Shown here: in pieces, positions 26,468 to 35,170 of the stretch | Layout of the letters: each line of letters starts with the position of its first letter | How positions within the stretch are numbered: the stretch's first letter is position 1 | DNA from: Affinibrenneria salicis | GTDB lineage: Bacteria; Pseudomonadota; Gammaproteobacteria; Enterobacterales; Enterobacteriaceae | Assembly (NCBI RefSeq): GCF_008710095.1 | Contig: NZ_VYKJ01000002.1 | Span: 1 to 64,000, forward strand | DNA length: 64,000 nt | Direction: 5' to 3' | Made by a program: the position numbers and the translations under genes | The notes under the pieces: generated by a model | What the model saw: only the letters and a program-made list of their open reading frames with translations | Database searches by the model: none | What the model was told of the DNA's origin: nothing

Positions 26468-26692
26468 CTAAGGTCTTGGTCTTTTAGGTGTAGACTTCAA
26501 TTTTAGATTTTCCAAGTGCTCATTTTCAAGAGCGCTTGCTCTCGATTTAGCTTCAGTAAACTCATCATGATCTTCGCCAAGAACAAAATGACCTACATCA
26601 TGATCAAAGATCTCATAACTTTCTTTGAGAATTCTTCCTTCCTCATTAACGGTGATTTTTTTGACTGGTTCATAACGCTTGCTTGTTGTCAT
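26468..26692 (-). CDS. small protein, paralogue of the gene at 13221-13442
   Basis: A protein of 74 aa. NEEGRILKESYEIFDHDVG aligns with the 13221-13442 product; the C-terminus is basic (KSTPKRPRP). A good AAAGGA ribosome site precedes the ATG. Function unknown. Confidence 0.6.
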   Translation of the reverse strand: MTTSKRYEPVKKITVNEEGRILKESYEIFDHDVGHFVLGEDHDEFTEAKSRASALENEHLENLKLKSTPKRPRP

Positions 26693-26819
26693 AGAATATC
26701 CTTTCTAAATGAAGAGTGCTCAGCGTCAAAATCATACTCTCTGAATACTGTTTTTGCAATTTGCCAATTCAATAAAAGTAAAGTAAACAATAATAGACGT
26801 GAAATAAAAGGAGAACAAC

Positions 26820-26924
26820 ATGAGGCTTGGTGAGTTGGATGAGACAGCATTAATTTTAATGACAATAAATGCTGTGGCTTGGGGAATAAATATTGGGCTG
26901 TTGAGTATGTGGATTATCAGATGA
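26820..26924 (+). CDS. 34-residue membrane peptide
   Basis: MRLGELDETALILMTINAVA continues to WGINIGLLSMWIIR. There is an acidic start, then one hydrophobic segment of about 22 residues. A near-perfect ribosome site, AAAAGGAGAACAAC, precedes the ATG. It leads a run of small genes (27002, 27324), each with its own strong ribosome site. Confidence 0.6.
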   Translation: MRLGELDETALILMTINAVAWGINIGLLSMWIIR

Positions 26925-27001
26925 AAATATAATTCTCTATCCTGTTGATAATTATTCAAAATATGTTAATTGAATTGCACTGAATATTACAAGGAGAGGA
27001 T

Positions 27002-27295
27002 ATGCATAAAAACCATGATGAGGCCATTGATTGGGTAGCAAGACGATTAATTGAGGATGGTATCTACACCAATATTGAACAGGCTTATTCCCATGCAACA
27101 GATATCATTAACAGAAAGAGAGAGGAGGTTAGACTCAAACAGGAAAAGGATTATTTCCGTTTTCGTATTAAGTCCATAAAGAAAAGAATAAATTCCGGGT
27201 ACGAATACGCAAACATTCCATACAAACCTAAAAAGCCGATAGTTAAAAACAACAATTCAGATTCATTTTGGGATTGGGATGCTGATGATAAATAA
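27002..27295 (+). CDS. hypothetical small protein upstream of the TraD-like gene
   Basis: A protein of 97 aa, basic in the middle (RKREEVRLKQEKDYFRFRIK), acidic Trp-rich tail (SDSFWDWDADDK). A strong ribosome site (CAAGGAGAGG) precedes the ATG. Its neighbour is a mobilisation accessory-like gene, so it may act in DNA transfer; not recognised. Confidence 0.6.
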   Translation: MHKNHDEAIDWVARRLIEDGIYTNIEQAYSHATDIINRKREEVRLKQEKDYFRFRIKSIKKRINSGYEYANIPYKPKKPIVKNNNSDSFWDWDADDK

Positions 27296-27323
27296 AACCA
27301 TAAAAATATAAAGGAGAAAAGTT

Positions 27324-27608
27324 ATGACAACAAAAACAATCAAACAACAAATTGCTTCAGCACAGGAACGTTTATATTTCTTGGAAGCTAAAAAGAAACA
27401 ACAAACTAAAAAAGAAAATACCCGCCAGAAAATTATTTTCGGCGCAGAGGTTGCAAAAGTCTTAGGATGTGATATTGGTTATGTAGATAAAGAGTTAGTC
27501 TTTGGTGTTTTACTTAACATATCCAATCTTCATGAGAGTGATGTTGAGGCATACAGAGCACAAGGACAAACTTATATCGAAAGTATTTTAAATAAATCCA
27601 AGCAGTAA
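27324..27608 (+). CDS. TraD-like mobilisation accessory protein
   Basis: A protein of 94 aa. The first part is a coiled coil (IASAQERLYFLEAKKKQQTK) followed by ENTRQKIIFGAEVAKVLG, which matches the small TraD/MobC-type proteins found with MOBQ relaxases. These help relaxosome formation at oriT. It is 5.6 kb from the relaxase gene, unusually distant. The ribosome site is AAAGGAGAA. Confidence 0.65.
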   Translation: MTTKTIKQQIASAQERLYFLEAKKKQQTKKENTRQKIIFGAEVAKVLGCDIGYVDKELVFGVLLNISNLHESDVEAYRAQGQTYIESILNKSKQ

Positions 27609-27824
27609 ATTTTCTCTTTTCACGTCCGAACGGTGAACCGGTTTAAAACTTGTTTTTAGACCGGTGAACTGTTGATAAATACTAAAGATAAAATCATTAT
27701 CATGCTAATTAGTTGACTAGCCTTATTAGGAATAATCTTGGCTTTATTCGTGTGTTTCTAACAAGACATTTGACGGCTAAGACGATAGTATAAACGCAGA
27801 CTAAATAGGTTGACAGGGAGTCGT

Positions 27825-28532
27825 ATGAGTAAGCGTAGTGATATTCTTGAAGATCCTTTCAATGCCAAGCTATCTTCACAATCATCTGGACTTATCTATA
27901 CCGAAGAGTTGGGATGGATAGACCTTGGTCATGCACGGGGAGCTGATATCGTTGATTTACTTCAAAAATTTCGAACCGGAGAGTCAGGTAGCAAAGATAC
28001 GTACCGGATCAGATATAACCAAATGATGTTTATTGGTCATCGTTCAATTGGTACGGGGCGATTTGTTGAATGGGAGATAAAACGAGGCAGAACAAATTCT
28101 GAGATTGAAAGTATTGCTTTGGCAATGATGATGCACACATCTTATAATTTTGAATATTGGCAAACTCATTTTAGTTGGTTCACTGATAGTGGTTATAGTG
28201 CGGAAGATTTGATCTCTAACCTTCTGGGTTTTTATTATGCGATTTCATCTAAAAACTATCTTTTGAATCTCAAGACTGTTTCTCAGGAAGCTGCTTTTCG
28301 TCGTTGGGACTATTATGGATCGTTAGGGCAGCATAAAAACAAATCATTTTTGCCGCTGCTTTTTCCTGATCCTCAAATATCCGGTATAAAGCATCAACCA
28401 TACTTTGGTAAGTTGCCTGTATGGATGCAACGCATAATTCCTTTTACTGATGTTCAGTCAAGTATTGCTTATCCGGTTAATAAAAATGGTATGAGTCTCA
28501 GTTTTTTTGCTCCGAAGCATGTGAAGGTCTGA
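27825..28532 (+). CDS. DUF4056-like protein
   Basis: A protein of 235 aa. The segment GLIYTEELGWIDLGHARGAD and later Trp/Tyr-rich regions fit the DUF4056 family as I remember it. No catalytic role is known to me. The start at 27825 has CAGGGAG before it; an upstream TTG at 27810 is rejected. It overlaps the next gene by 1 nt. Confidence 0.65.
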   Translation: MSKRSDILEDPFNAKLSSQSSGLIYTEELGWIDLGHARGADIVDLLQKFRTGESGSKDTYRIRYNQMMFIGHRSIGTGRFVEWEIKRGRTNSEIESIALAMMMHTSYNFEYWQTHFSWFTDSGYSAEDLISNLLGFYYAISSKNYLLNLKTVSQEAAFRRWDYYGSLGQHKNKSFLPLLFPDPQISGIKHQPYFGKLPVWMQRIIPFTDVQSSIAYPVNKNGMSLSFFAPKHVKV

Positions 28533-28954
28533 TGATGAAATTAATACGTGGGCTTATTATTTTTATTGCGGTTTTTATACTATTAATCCTTGCTATAATG
28601 TGGGGGATGGGAAAAACTATTGATGCTCGCCCTGAGTATAAACAAAGTGATTTTTTTAGTTATCATTATTTTACTGATGATGAAATCCAGAATGCTCCAC
28701 GAATTAGTGCGGACTATAGTTTTAAATTCCGCGCTCAAGATGGAATGGTGCCATTAATGAGTAGTATTATCTTTAAAAATGTAAAAGATGATACGCCATT
28801 AAAAAAATATGTTGAATCTTTGGGATATAAATATATGGGTAAAGATGAAACATATGGTGACCATTGGAAAGACATGGAAACTAACACTACGTTTTGGTTG
28901 TGGGTAAGCAAAAATAAAAATGAAGTTATTTTGACTAAAGAAACCTATTATTAA
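28532..28954 (+). CDS. single-pass membrane protein, coupled to the DUF4056-like gene
   Basis: A protein of 140 aa with an N-terminal membrane anchor (LIRGLIIFIAVFILLILAIM) and an exported domain of about 110 residues. Two ATGs, 28532 and 28535, are possible; the first overlaps the upstream TGA. Function unknown; it probably acts with the upstream gene product. Confidence 0.65.
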   Translation: MMKLIRGLIIFIAVFILLILAIMWGMGKTIDARPEYKQSDFFSYHYFTDDEIQNAPRISADYSFKFRAQDGMVPLMSSIIFKNVKDDTPLKKYVESLGYKYMGKDETYGDHWKDMETNTTFWLWVSKNKNEVILTKETYY

Positions 28955-29021
28955 TTTATTTCCGCCAGTGTGATTACTGGCGGTTTTTATTCAGTAGTAA
29001 GTCTGTCAGAACATGTCGAGT

Positions 29022-29423
29022 TTAAATAGCGAAATCTTCCAGCTTCTTACCGTTTTCAAGCGCGGTAGCAACAGCTTTAGGCGTCCGTCCCTGACCCGTC
29101 CATAACTTTTCGTTACCATTTTCATCAACGTATTTATATTTAGCTGGACGGGGAGCACGTTTAGCTTTTGCTGATTTACTGGTAGAAACAGAACCAAGCA
29201 GTTCAGCAGGGTCAATGCCATCTTCCAGTAGCTGGGCGCGTAAAGCTTCGATTTTGGCCTGACGTTCAGCCCGTTCTTTTTGACCACTTGCTTCTTCTTC
29301 ACGGCGATCTTCAACAATAGCCGTAAGCTTTTCCAGCATTTCTTCCAGTGTTTCCAGATCGATTTCACGCGCCTGAGCACGCAGGGTACGAATATTATTT
29401 AATACTTTGAGGGCTTCACTCAT
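29022..29423 (-). CDS. hns: H-NS family nucleoid protein, full length
   Basis: A protein of 133 aa with the N-terminal oligomerisation helices ([20 protein letters not shown]), a charged linker, and the C-terminal DNA-binding domain with [20 protein letters not shown], including the QGR minor-groove motif. Element-borne H-NS proteins coat AT-rich DNA and silence it, lowering the cost of the island to the host. The truncated H-NS-like protein at 5403-5717 may counteract it. The gene stands alone on the reverse strand. Confidence 0.93.
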   Translation of the reverse strand: MSEALKVLNNIRTLRAQAREIDLETLEEMLEKLTAIVEDRREEEASGQKERAERQAKIEALRAQLLEDGIDPAELLGSVSTSKSAKAKRAPRPAKYKYVDENGNEKLWTGQGRTPKAVATALENGKKLEDFAI

Positions 29424-29526
29424 TGGGCGTCATCCTGATGGAGAAATAAGTCATGGTTAGGTGGTATGTCAAAATTTGACAATTGGCAACGGAGAATTAT
29501 ATATCAATAGGACTAAGGAGGAAATA

Positions 29527-29709
29527 ATGAAGAAGAAAAAATCAACTCGCAATCCCCTTGAAGACACGGCTATTTTAACGCGTTTGGCACGAAAAGCATC
29601 CAGAAAAGCGATTAAAGAGGCTTTTCTGGCTGGTGTGGCTATTCATTATATTGCTGAAGGGAAAATTGTCAGAGAATATCCTGATGGTAAGAAAGAGATT
29701 ATCAGTTAA
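29527..29709 (+). CDS. small basic hypothetical protein
   Basis: A protein of 60 aa with a basic N-terminal half (MKKKKSTRNPLED ... LARKASRKAIKEAF) and a C-terminal hairpin-like stretch (IAEGKIVREYPDGKKEII). An excellent ribosome site, AAGGAGG, fixes the start. No family recognised. Confidence 0.55.
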   Translation: MKKKKSTRNPLEDTAILTRLARKASRKAIKEAFLAGVAIHYIAEGKIVREYPDGKKEIIS

Positions 29710-29810
29710 AAATTTTTATAAAATCATCAGTTTTAATTGACTTCATGATAAATAGTGATATTTATATTTATGTAATAAACATTTTTTTAGTTTTTTAATC
29801 TCCATAAAAG

Positions 29811-29836
29811 GCAAAGGTATCATCCTTTGCTTTTTC
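29811..29836 (+). terminator. rho-independent terminator
   Basis: A 7-bp stem GCAAAGG/CCTTTGC followed by six T residues. It separates the small gene at 29527 from the pilin cassette. Confidence 0.8.
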
Positions 29837-29956
29837 CATATACCTCGTCGTTAACCGTTCATCGGTAAAAAAGCTAAGTATCCGTTTTTTGCTCTTGTTC
29901 AATCAAAATTAATTGATTATCTATTTTTTATCATTTAAATGACAAAGGAGATAAAA

Positions 29957-30523
29957 ATGATCTTGTTGAAGAAAAGAAAAAGTAAAAAAGGGTTTTCCCT
30001 GCTTGAACTACTTTTAGTTCTTGGGATTATCGCAGCGTTAGTGGTTGCGGCATTTATTGTTTATCCAAAGGTTCAGTCCTCGCAAAGAGCCACAGCGGAA
30101 AGTAATAATATAGCGACAATTCAGGCTGGGGTAAAAGCACTTTATACGGCAGTATCCAGTTATTCCGGGCTAAATGAAACAGTCGCGGTTCAGGCAAAGA
30201 TTTTTCCTGACAATATGTTAGTCAGCAGTAAGCCAGTTAATGCCTTTAAAGGCAACGTCTTGTTAGGCACATCAACCGATAGTCCTTCCGGCGTGGCTAA
30301 CTCGGCATTTACCATTACCTATATTGGCGTTCCCGCATCCGAATGCACCAAAATAGTGTCCGGTGTTGGCGCTAACTTTTACAGCGTAGCGATTGGAACG
30401 GGCAGCACAGCATTAACAACTGGAAATATTAGAAAGGCCAGCAGCGATATGAATATGGCGACGGTGGCGTCAACATGTCAGTCTGGTGGAAACAGCAATA
30501 CTATTACCTTCACATCATTATAA
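29957..30523 (+). CDS. pilS: PilS-like major type IV pilin
   Basis: A prepilin of 188 aa. The class III signal has KKG before FSLLELLLVLGIIAALVVAA: prepilin peptidase would cut after the Gly, with Phe at +1 and Glu at +5, and the hydrophobic helix follows. Late cysteines (about 134 and 173) form the usual pilin disulfide. It resembles the thin-pilus pilins of IncI1/R64-type plasmids and SPI-7-like islands. The start is fixed by AAAGGAG. A terminator follows, then pilV. No assembly ATPase, secretin or peptidase gene is in the island. Confidence 0.85.
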   Translation: MILLKKRKSKKGFSLLELLLVLGIIAALVVAAFIVYPKVQSSQRATAESNNIATIQAGVKALYTAVSSYSGLNETVAVQAKIFPDNMLVSSKPVNAFKGNVLLGTSTDSPSGVANSAFTITYIGVPASECTKIVSGVGANFYSVAIGTGSTALTTGNIRKASSDMNMATVASTCQSGGNSNTITFTSL

Positions 30524-30525
30524 AT

Positions 30526-30545
30526 AAAAGGGCATTCGCCCTTTT
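30526..30545 (+). terminator. terminator between pilS and pilV
   Basis: An 8-bp stem AAAAGGGC/GCCCTTTT with a 4-nt loop. Partial read-through here would give much more major pilin than tip adhesin. Confidence 0.8.
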
Positions 30546-30631
30546 ATCAATTAATCCCTTATAGATATCTTGACCACTTTTTTATTTTTGCTAATTAAAT
30601 AGTACGTGAAATAAAAAAGGACGATGAAAAA

Positions 30632-32122
30632 ATGATTAAACATAAAAAAGGGTTTTCTTTACTGGAAATTATTCTGGTGTTAGGTATTGGTGCGGCAACG
30701 GCTTTCATGAAGTTTCAGGATATGAAAAACGATCAGGAAACAATCATTGCCAATGCCGTTGGATCGCAAATGAAACAGATGGGGGAAGCGGTAAACCGTT
30801 ATATCAGTATCCGTTATGACAAACTTTCAACCCTGTCTTCCAGTAGCAGTCAAACCAGTGATCCGGGACCAAGAACCTGTTCTGGTTCTATCTGTGAAAT
30901 CACTTACCAGACATTGATTAATGAAGGCTTATTACCTGCTGGCAATAAAGGCGTTAACACGCAGAAGTCTTCTTACAAGATTTTGTTAAAGCGTTCAGGC
31001 ACCTCACCCAACTATGTTGTTAATGGCCTAATCACAACAACATTGCCGTGGATTGAGGGAAGCAGAGTTCGCTACGACCTGTTAGGCCGTGCCATGCAGG
31101 CCGCAGGGATTGACAGCGGTATGACGCAATCTGCAACTGTTGCATCAGGATCGGGTGGTCAGTGGACAGAGAACCAAAATAGCTATGCGGGGATCAATGC
31201 GGCGGGGCTGTTGGCTTACCGTGTTGGTTATGACAGCGCCATGTATTCGGTTTACCTGCGTCGTGATGGAACATTGCCAATGACAGGCGATCTCAATATG
31301 GATGGGAATGACATCAATAATGTTGGAGACATTACGGCATCGGGAACCACGACGGCCACAACATTAAAATCAACAGGCGCGACCAGTGTTGGAACCACGT
31401 TAACGGTCGCAGGCGCATCCAGTCTTAAAGGTCCGGCATCTTTAGGCTCAACATTAACCGTTGCCGGGGCTTCTACCTATACGGGAGTAATGACGGTTAA
31501 CAACAACATCAATGCCACAGGAACGATAACCGCAGGCGGTCAGATCGTTGGACATAACACAGCCGGAGATAAATTTTCTATTGGTAGTGGAAATACTAAC
31601 GCCTATGAATTTCGTCTGGATGCGGCCAAGCCACTTACTATTTGGCGTAATGGTGGTGAAGCGACAGAAGAAAGATTACTTGTCTCTGGCTCGCAACGAA
31701 ACCTTGGAGATTTGAAAATCGTAGCCAGTGGTTCGGCTACCGGTTCAATTACATCATCAGGAAATATTACATCCGGTGGCACAGTAGCGGGTCAGTATTT
31801 ACAGCCAACATCAACGGTGGTTGCCGGGGCAGCTTGTTCGCCTAATGGAATAATCAGTAAAGATTCAACGGGGAAAGCCTTATCTTGTGTTAATGGATTA
31901 TGGTCTACCGCTGAAGGTGGTGGTGAATTTGGTGGACATTTTATTGTCAGTTTCTTTGATGGTAATGCGTCTAATACCTATCATTCATCTTATTGTAGAG
32001 TAGGGAATCCTAAAAACAACAATGTGTGTTCCTGTCCATCTGGATATACACCAAGACTTTCTGGTGCGTGGGATCCTTCTAGTCAGAATTATAAATATTC
32101 ATCAATAATATGTATAAAATAA
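30632..32122 (+). CDS. pilV: PilV-like pilus-tip adhesin
   Basis: A protein of 496 aa with a class III signal (KKG then FSLLEIILVLGIGAATAFM, Glu at +5). The middle resembles tail-fibre-like repeats (MTGDLNMDGNDINNVGDITA, LTVAGASSLKG, LTVAGASTYTG), and a C-terminal Cys-rich segment (CSCPSGYTPR) is the probable receptor-binding tip. In R64 the C-terminus is switched by the Rci recombinase; no rci gene or alternative 3' cassettes are visible here, so this adhesin is fixed. The start is at 30632. Confidence 0.85.
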   Translation: MIKHKKGFSLLEIILVLGIGAATAFMKFQDMKNDQETIIANAVGSQMKQMGEAVNRYISIRYDKLSTLSSSSSQTSDPGPRTCSGSICEITYQTLINEGLLPAGNKGVNTQKSSYKILLKRSGTSPNYVVNGLITTTLPWIEGSRVRYDLLGRAMQAAGIDSGMTQSATVASGSGGQWTENQNSYAGINAAGLLAYRVGYDSAMYSVYLRRDGTLPMTGDLNMDGNDINNVGDITASGTTTATTLKSTGATSVGTTLTVAGASSLKGPASLGSTLTVAGASTYTGVMTVNNNINATGTITAGGQIVGHNTAGDKFSIGSGNTNAYEFRLDAAKPLTIWRNGGEATEERLLVSGSQRNLGDLKIVASGSATGSITSSGNITSGGTVAGQYLQPTSTVVAGAACSPNGIISKDSTGKALSCVNGLWSTAEGGGEFGGHFIVSFFDGNASNTYHSSYCRVGNPKNNNVCSCPSGYTPRLSGAWDPSSQNYKYSSIICIK

Positions 32123-32142
32123 AATTTTGGAGTGATGGAGAA

Positions 32143-32664
32143 ATGAAAGAAATAGAACATGCAAAAGAGTTGTTGTTATTTATATGTTTGTCTTACAGTG
32201 GTTTTGCTATCTCTGAAGATATGATATTTAAATCACCTGTGGGTAGCCTGTATACGCTTGAATATAACAACGAATACGTAGGCGCTAATGTATTAAAGCT
32301 AACAATGACACATGTCTCTGATGATGCATGTGCAAAGCTTACTCCTGAGTTAGCTGGTAAATATTTTGAAGTGCAGGTAAACAGTCAATATGTGCCATTG
32401 ACTCCGCCTGCATCAGGAACAACATGGAACCGAAATTATGTTGTTGTTGATAAGGCCGCTGCGTTATGTCAATCAGGGAAAAATAATACCATAGTAGTGA
32501 ATCATTTTATCTATCCAAAAACGTATGCGTTATATAACGAAAATGGCGACATTGTGAATTCAGTAAGTGGTTCGTCTGCCAAAGAAAACATTGTTAACAG
32601 TAGCTATGAAATCTACAGAAAAACTATGCAGACCAGAGAGAACCATCAGTTATCAGTTAAATAA
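32143..32664 (+). CDS. exported protein of the pilin cassette
   Basis: A protein of 173 aa with an N-terminal hydrophobic segment (ELLLFICLSYSGFA) that reads as a Sec-type signal, not a prepilin signal. The mature part is beta-rich with two cysteines. It lies between two pilin genes and probably belongs to the same surface structure. The start at 32143 has TGGAG; the ATG at 32110 inside pilV is less likely. Confidence 0.6.
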   Translation: MKEIEHAKELLLFICLSYSGFAISEDMIFKSPVGSLYTLEYNNEYVGANVLKLTMTHVSDDACAKLTPELAGKYFEVQVNSQYVPLTPPASGTTWNRNYVVVDKAAALCQSGKNNTIVVNHFIYPKTYALYNENGDIVNSVSGSSAKENIVNSSYEIYRKTMQTRENHQLSVK

Positions 32665-32675
32665 GGACACATTAT

Positions 32676-33872
32676 ATGAGAAATAAAAAAGGATGCTCAA
32701 TATTAGAAATGGTATTAACACTGGCTATCGTGTCCGGTGTGGCCTATGCGGTGTTGAGTTATTATCGCAGCGAGAAGAAAGACAGAGCAATAAGAGAAAA
32801 TGCCCAACAGATTGAAACGATATTCAAGGCATCGGATTCCTATCTTATTAGTTTAAGATCTGATGGCTCCAATCAGGATAGAAACAAGATCTCCATGCAG
32901 ATCCTGAAAAATATGAATGCGTTGCCGATAAACCTTGGTTCGTTTACCAAACAGGAGATACCTGTTGATACGCTGCCTGCAGCGCAAGCGCCAGCGCCTG
33001 AAACGAATGAGGGTAGTAATCAACCAGAAGCGCCGGAAATCGTACCGGAAACCCCATCCACACCTGAAACCCCGATTGTTGATAACGTCTCTTTCCCTGA
33101 TGAATGGTTAAAGAGCGATCCTGTGGTGGTGGTTAATAATCCGGTTCCTGTTGAGCCAACACCTGAGACGCCAGTAGAAACAACACCAGAGCCAAGTATT
33201 CCGGTAGAGCCTGTTGAGGATGATACGACTACAGGTGCCGTTGAGAAGGAGATAGATGAAGCATTATCAAAAGACAGCTACTTCCTTTGGAGTGATGGGG
33301 GACTCGATGGCTATCAAATATCAATCGTAATGAAATTAGCTGATGGGGATTTAACAGTTCTGCCGGGGAATAATTACGTTAATCTCACACCATTCTTAGA
33401 TTCTGGGACTCCTTACTTGCACTATCATGAAAAAATATCAAATATGGTTGCGCAGACGGCTAAAAATACATCCATATATTCATACGAGATTGAGTGTTCT
33501 AAAGTTTCTAATAGTTATTATGACAAGTGCGCGTATACCTCCGATTATTCGTATCTGAACTTTACCATTTATAACGCTTTTAATGTTCCTGTAGGATTAA
33601 CAATAGAAAAAGCATCAAGCACTTTGATTAGTTATTGGATGAATAATAAATTGTCGTCTTTGAAATCAGAAGTAAACAATAACGCTTATGCATGTATAAT
33701 TCCAAATGTAAAAACAAGGACTCTTCTGATTGGATATTTGAATGATAGAACATATAGGCGTTATGAATTGGCTACTGATGGCGTGTTGTATTCAGTATCT
33801 TTTAGCGCCTCTTATTTGTCTTGTAATACTAATAGCAATCGAACCATCACTAAAATGGGTGATTATTGGTGA
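32676..33872 (+). CDS. unusual pilin-like protein with a Pro/Glu-rich linker
   Basis: A protein of 398 aa with a class III-type signal KKG then CSILEMVLTLAIVSGVAYAV, with Cys at +1 instead of Phe and Glu at +5. A Pro/Glu/Thr-rich linker (about residues 95-190, with repeats such as PETPSTPETP and VEPTPETPVE) separates the pilin stalk from a globular C-terminal domain of about 200 residues containing four or more cysteines. It is probably a minor pilin or a second tip adhesin; the domain is not recognised. It ends a run of four genes. Confidence 0.65.
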   Translation: MRNKKGCSILEMVLTLAIVSGVAYAVLSYYRSEKKDRAIRENAQQIETIFKASDSYLISLRSDGSNQDRNKISMQILKNMNALPINLGSFTKQEIPVDTLPAAQAPAPETNEGSNQPEAPEIVPETPSTPETPIVDNVSFPDEWLKSDPVVVVNNPVPVEPTPETPVETTPEPSIPVEPVEDDTTTGAVEKEIDEALSKDSYFLWSDGGLDGYQISIVMKLADGDLTVLPGNNYVNLTPFLDSGTPYLHYHEKISNMVAQTAKNTSIYSYEIECSKVSNSYYDKCAYTSDYSYLNFTIYNAFNVPVGLTIEKASSTLISYWMNNKLSSLKSEVNNNAYACIIPNVKTRTLLIGYLNDRTYRRYELATDGVLYSVSFSASYLSCNTNSNRTITKMGDYW

Positions 33873-33975
33873 AATGTTTAAGAATAAATAATGTTGTTAA
33901 CCAGTTTAATAAAATGATAAGTATATTTGGAAAACAAAAATAATATATTGTTTAATATATGTTTTTAAAGATATT

Positions 33976-34122
33976 CACTTCATGAAGTGTCTGATTGCTC
34001 CATATATGGAGAGTTTGTTTACAGCTCAATGGGCTGATATCGTTGCCCCAAATGTGGGGCTAAGTATTCTATCCTATGGATAGTGCCTCAATGAGGCAGT
34101 AAAAGGGCTTAACGGCCCTTTT
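33976..34122 (+). other. array of seven consecutive short hairpins
   Basis: In order: CACTTCATGAAGTG (33976), CTCCATATATGGAG (33998), CAGCTC/GGGCTG (34022), GCCCCA/TGGGGC (34045), CTATCC/GGATAG (34069), TGCCTCA/TGAGGCA (34084) and AAAAGGGC/GCCCTTTT (34101-34122, T-rich tail, probable terminator). The remainder of 33873-34289 has no gene. Confidence 0.75.
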
Positions 34123-34289
34123 TGCGTTTCATCTTATTATAAAAACCATTCAGAAATTAACTCACTTCTGCTTTTTATAGTTTCGACATAATGTGTCGAT
34201 ACTTTTCATTATATTAATTTGTTTTAAATTTGATTATGGAAAAAATTAATTATATATCCTTTTAAGGTATTTTATTTGTGGAGGGTGTA

Positions 34290-34478
34290 ATGAAAAATAA
34301 AAAGTATTTTCCTGTTTTGTTAGCATTAAGATTTCTTGTTTTATTTGTTGGGATGCTGTTTTTGAGTAAAACCATATTTTGGATGTTCGGAACGGATGTA
34401 AATAGTTTCAACATAAGAGCCTTAACGGGCTTTGGTTCTCTGATGATAACTTGGTTCTTATTTTCTCTTTCGTTTTAA
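34290..34478 (+). CDS. small two-segment membrane protein
   Basis: A protein of 62 aa with two hydrophobic segments (PVLLALRFLVLFVGMLFLS; GFGSLMITWFLFSLSF). GGAGGGTG before the ATG at 34290 fixes the start. No family recognised. Confidence 0.6.
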   Translation: MKNKKYFPVLLALRFLVLFVGMLFLSKTIFWMFGTDVNSFNIRALTGFGSLMITWFLFSLSF

Positions 34479-34513
34479 ATAAGAAAATATAATTAAAAAT
34501 ATTGGTGAGAATG

Positions 34514-34535
34514 AAAAGGGCTTTGTAGCCCTTTT
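34514..34535. terminator. bidirectional terminator
   Basis: A 9-bp stem AAAAGGGCT/AGCCCTTTT between convergent genes. Confidence 0.8.
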
Positions 34536-34540
34536 GGTTT

Positions 34541-34714
34541 TTATGACGATATTTTTTCTGTCTGAGAAATCTGGTATAGAACGTTGAGCCTTTCCCACAA
34601 CACAAAAGACAGGATCTCTTTGGCTTGGGGATTTTCAATCTCAACAACAGCGTAAATTAATGCCCGACACTGATCGATGATTTCTTCCAGTTCTAGCGGC
34701 GTGTTATTGAACAT
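34541..34714 (-). CDS. small acidic hypothetical protein
   Basis: A protein of 57 aa, MFNNTPLELEEIIDQCRALI and on, helical, resembling small plasmid-borne regulators but without a named family. The start at 34714 is preferred to a longer hydrophobic extension. Confidence 0.5.
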   Translation of the reverse strand: MFNNTPLELEEIIDQCRALIYAVVEIENPQAKEILSFVLWERLNVLYQISQTEKISS

Positions 34715-35170
34715 GATAAGCCCCCGCTGCTGGATATTGAGATGTAGCAAAAAAAGCCACATCCAGATGCAGATTTTCAGGAAGTGAATAGGTAAACTGA
34801 CAGACAGCCATAGCGTTAGCTCCATAACGTTGTGGTTAGCCCCTGTCTGGTATTGCTGTACCTTTCAGGGGTGACTGGTGTTCAGGGGATCTTGTTAAGG
34901 CAGCTACCTGATTGGCTGCAATTTAAGGCTAGGATTGGTGCTAGTCAATTGCTAAACGAGAGACAATCCACGCCGGGCAGGTCTCCGACCCTTAAAACCC
35001 GTATGGCCCAGAACTGCGAGAACAGTTGGATTGTTCTGTTCTAAAATCTTGGATTGAGTTTTCAAAACGAGTTTAAGTCGCAGCAAAATCTTATGGAAAA
35101 TTGGTACGTAAACCAAAGAGAAGTATCTTTTAGAGTGCAATATAACTAATTATTTTATAGGGAAATACTT
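34715..35170. other. gap without a recognised gene
   Basis: About 450 bp of mixed composition between convergent/divergent units. Short ORFs on both strands lack ribosome sites. The GC-richer part around 34920-35010 looks like a relic of foreign sequence. Confidence 0.3.

Noticed and set aside
30632..32122. Shufflon at the pilV 3' end
   Set aside because: No recombinase gene, no inverted 19-bp repeats and no alternative C-terminal cassettes follow.
35010..35045. LexA-like site (GAACAG...CTGTTC)
   Set aside because: Half-sites are in the wrong orientation and spacing for a LexA box.
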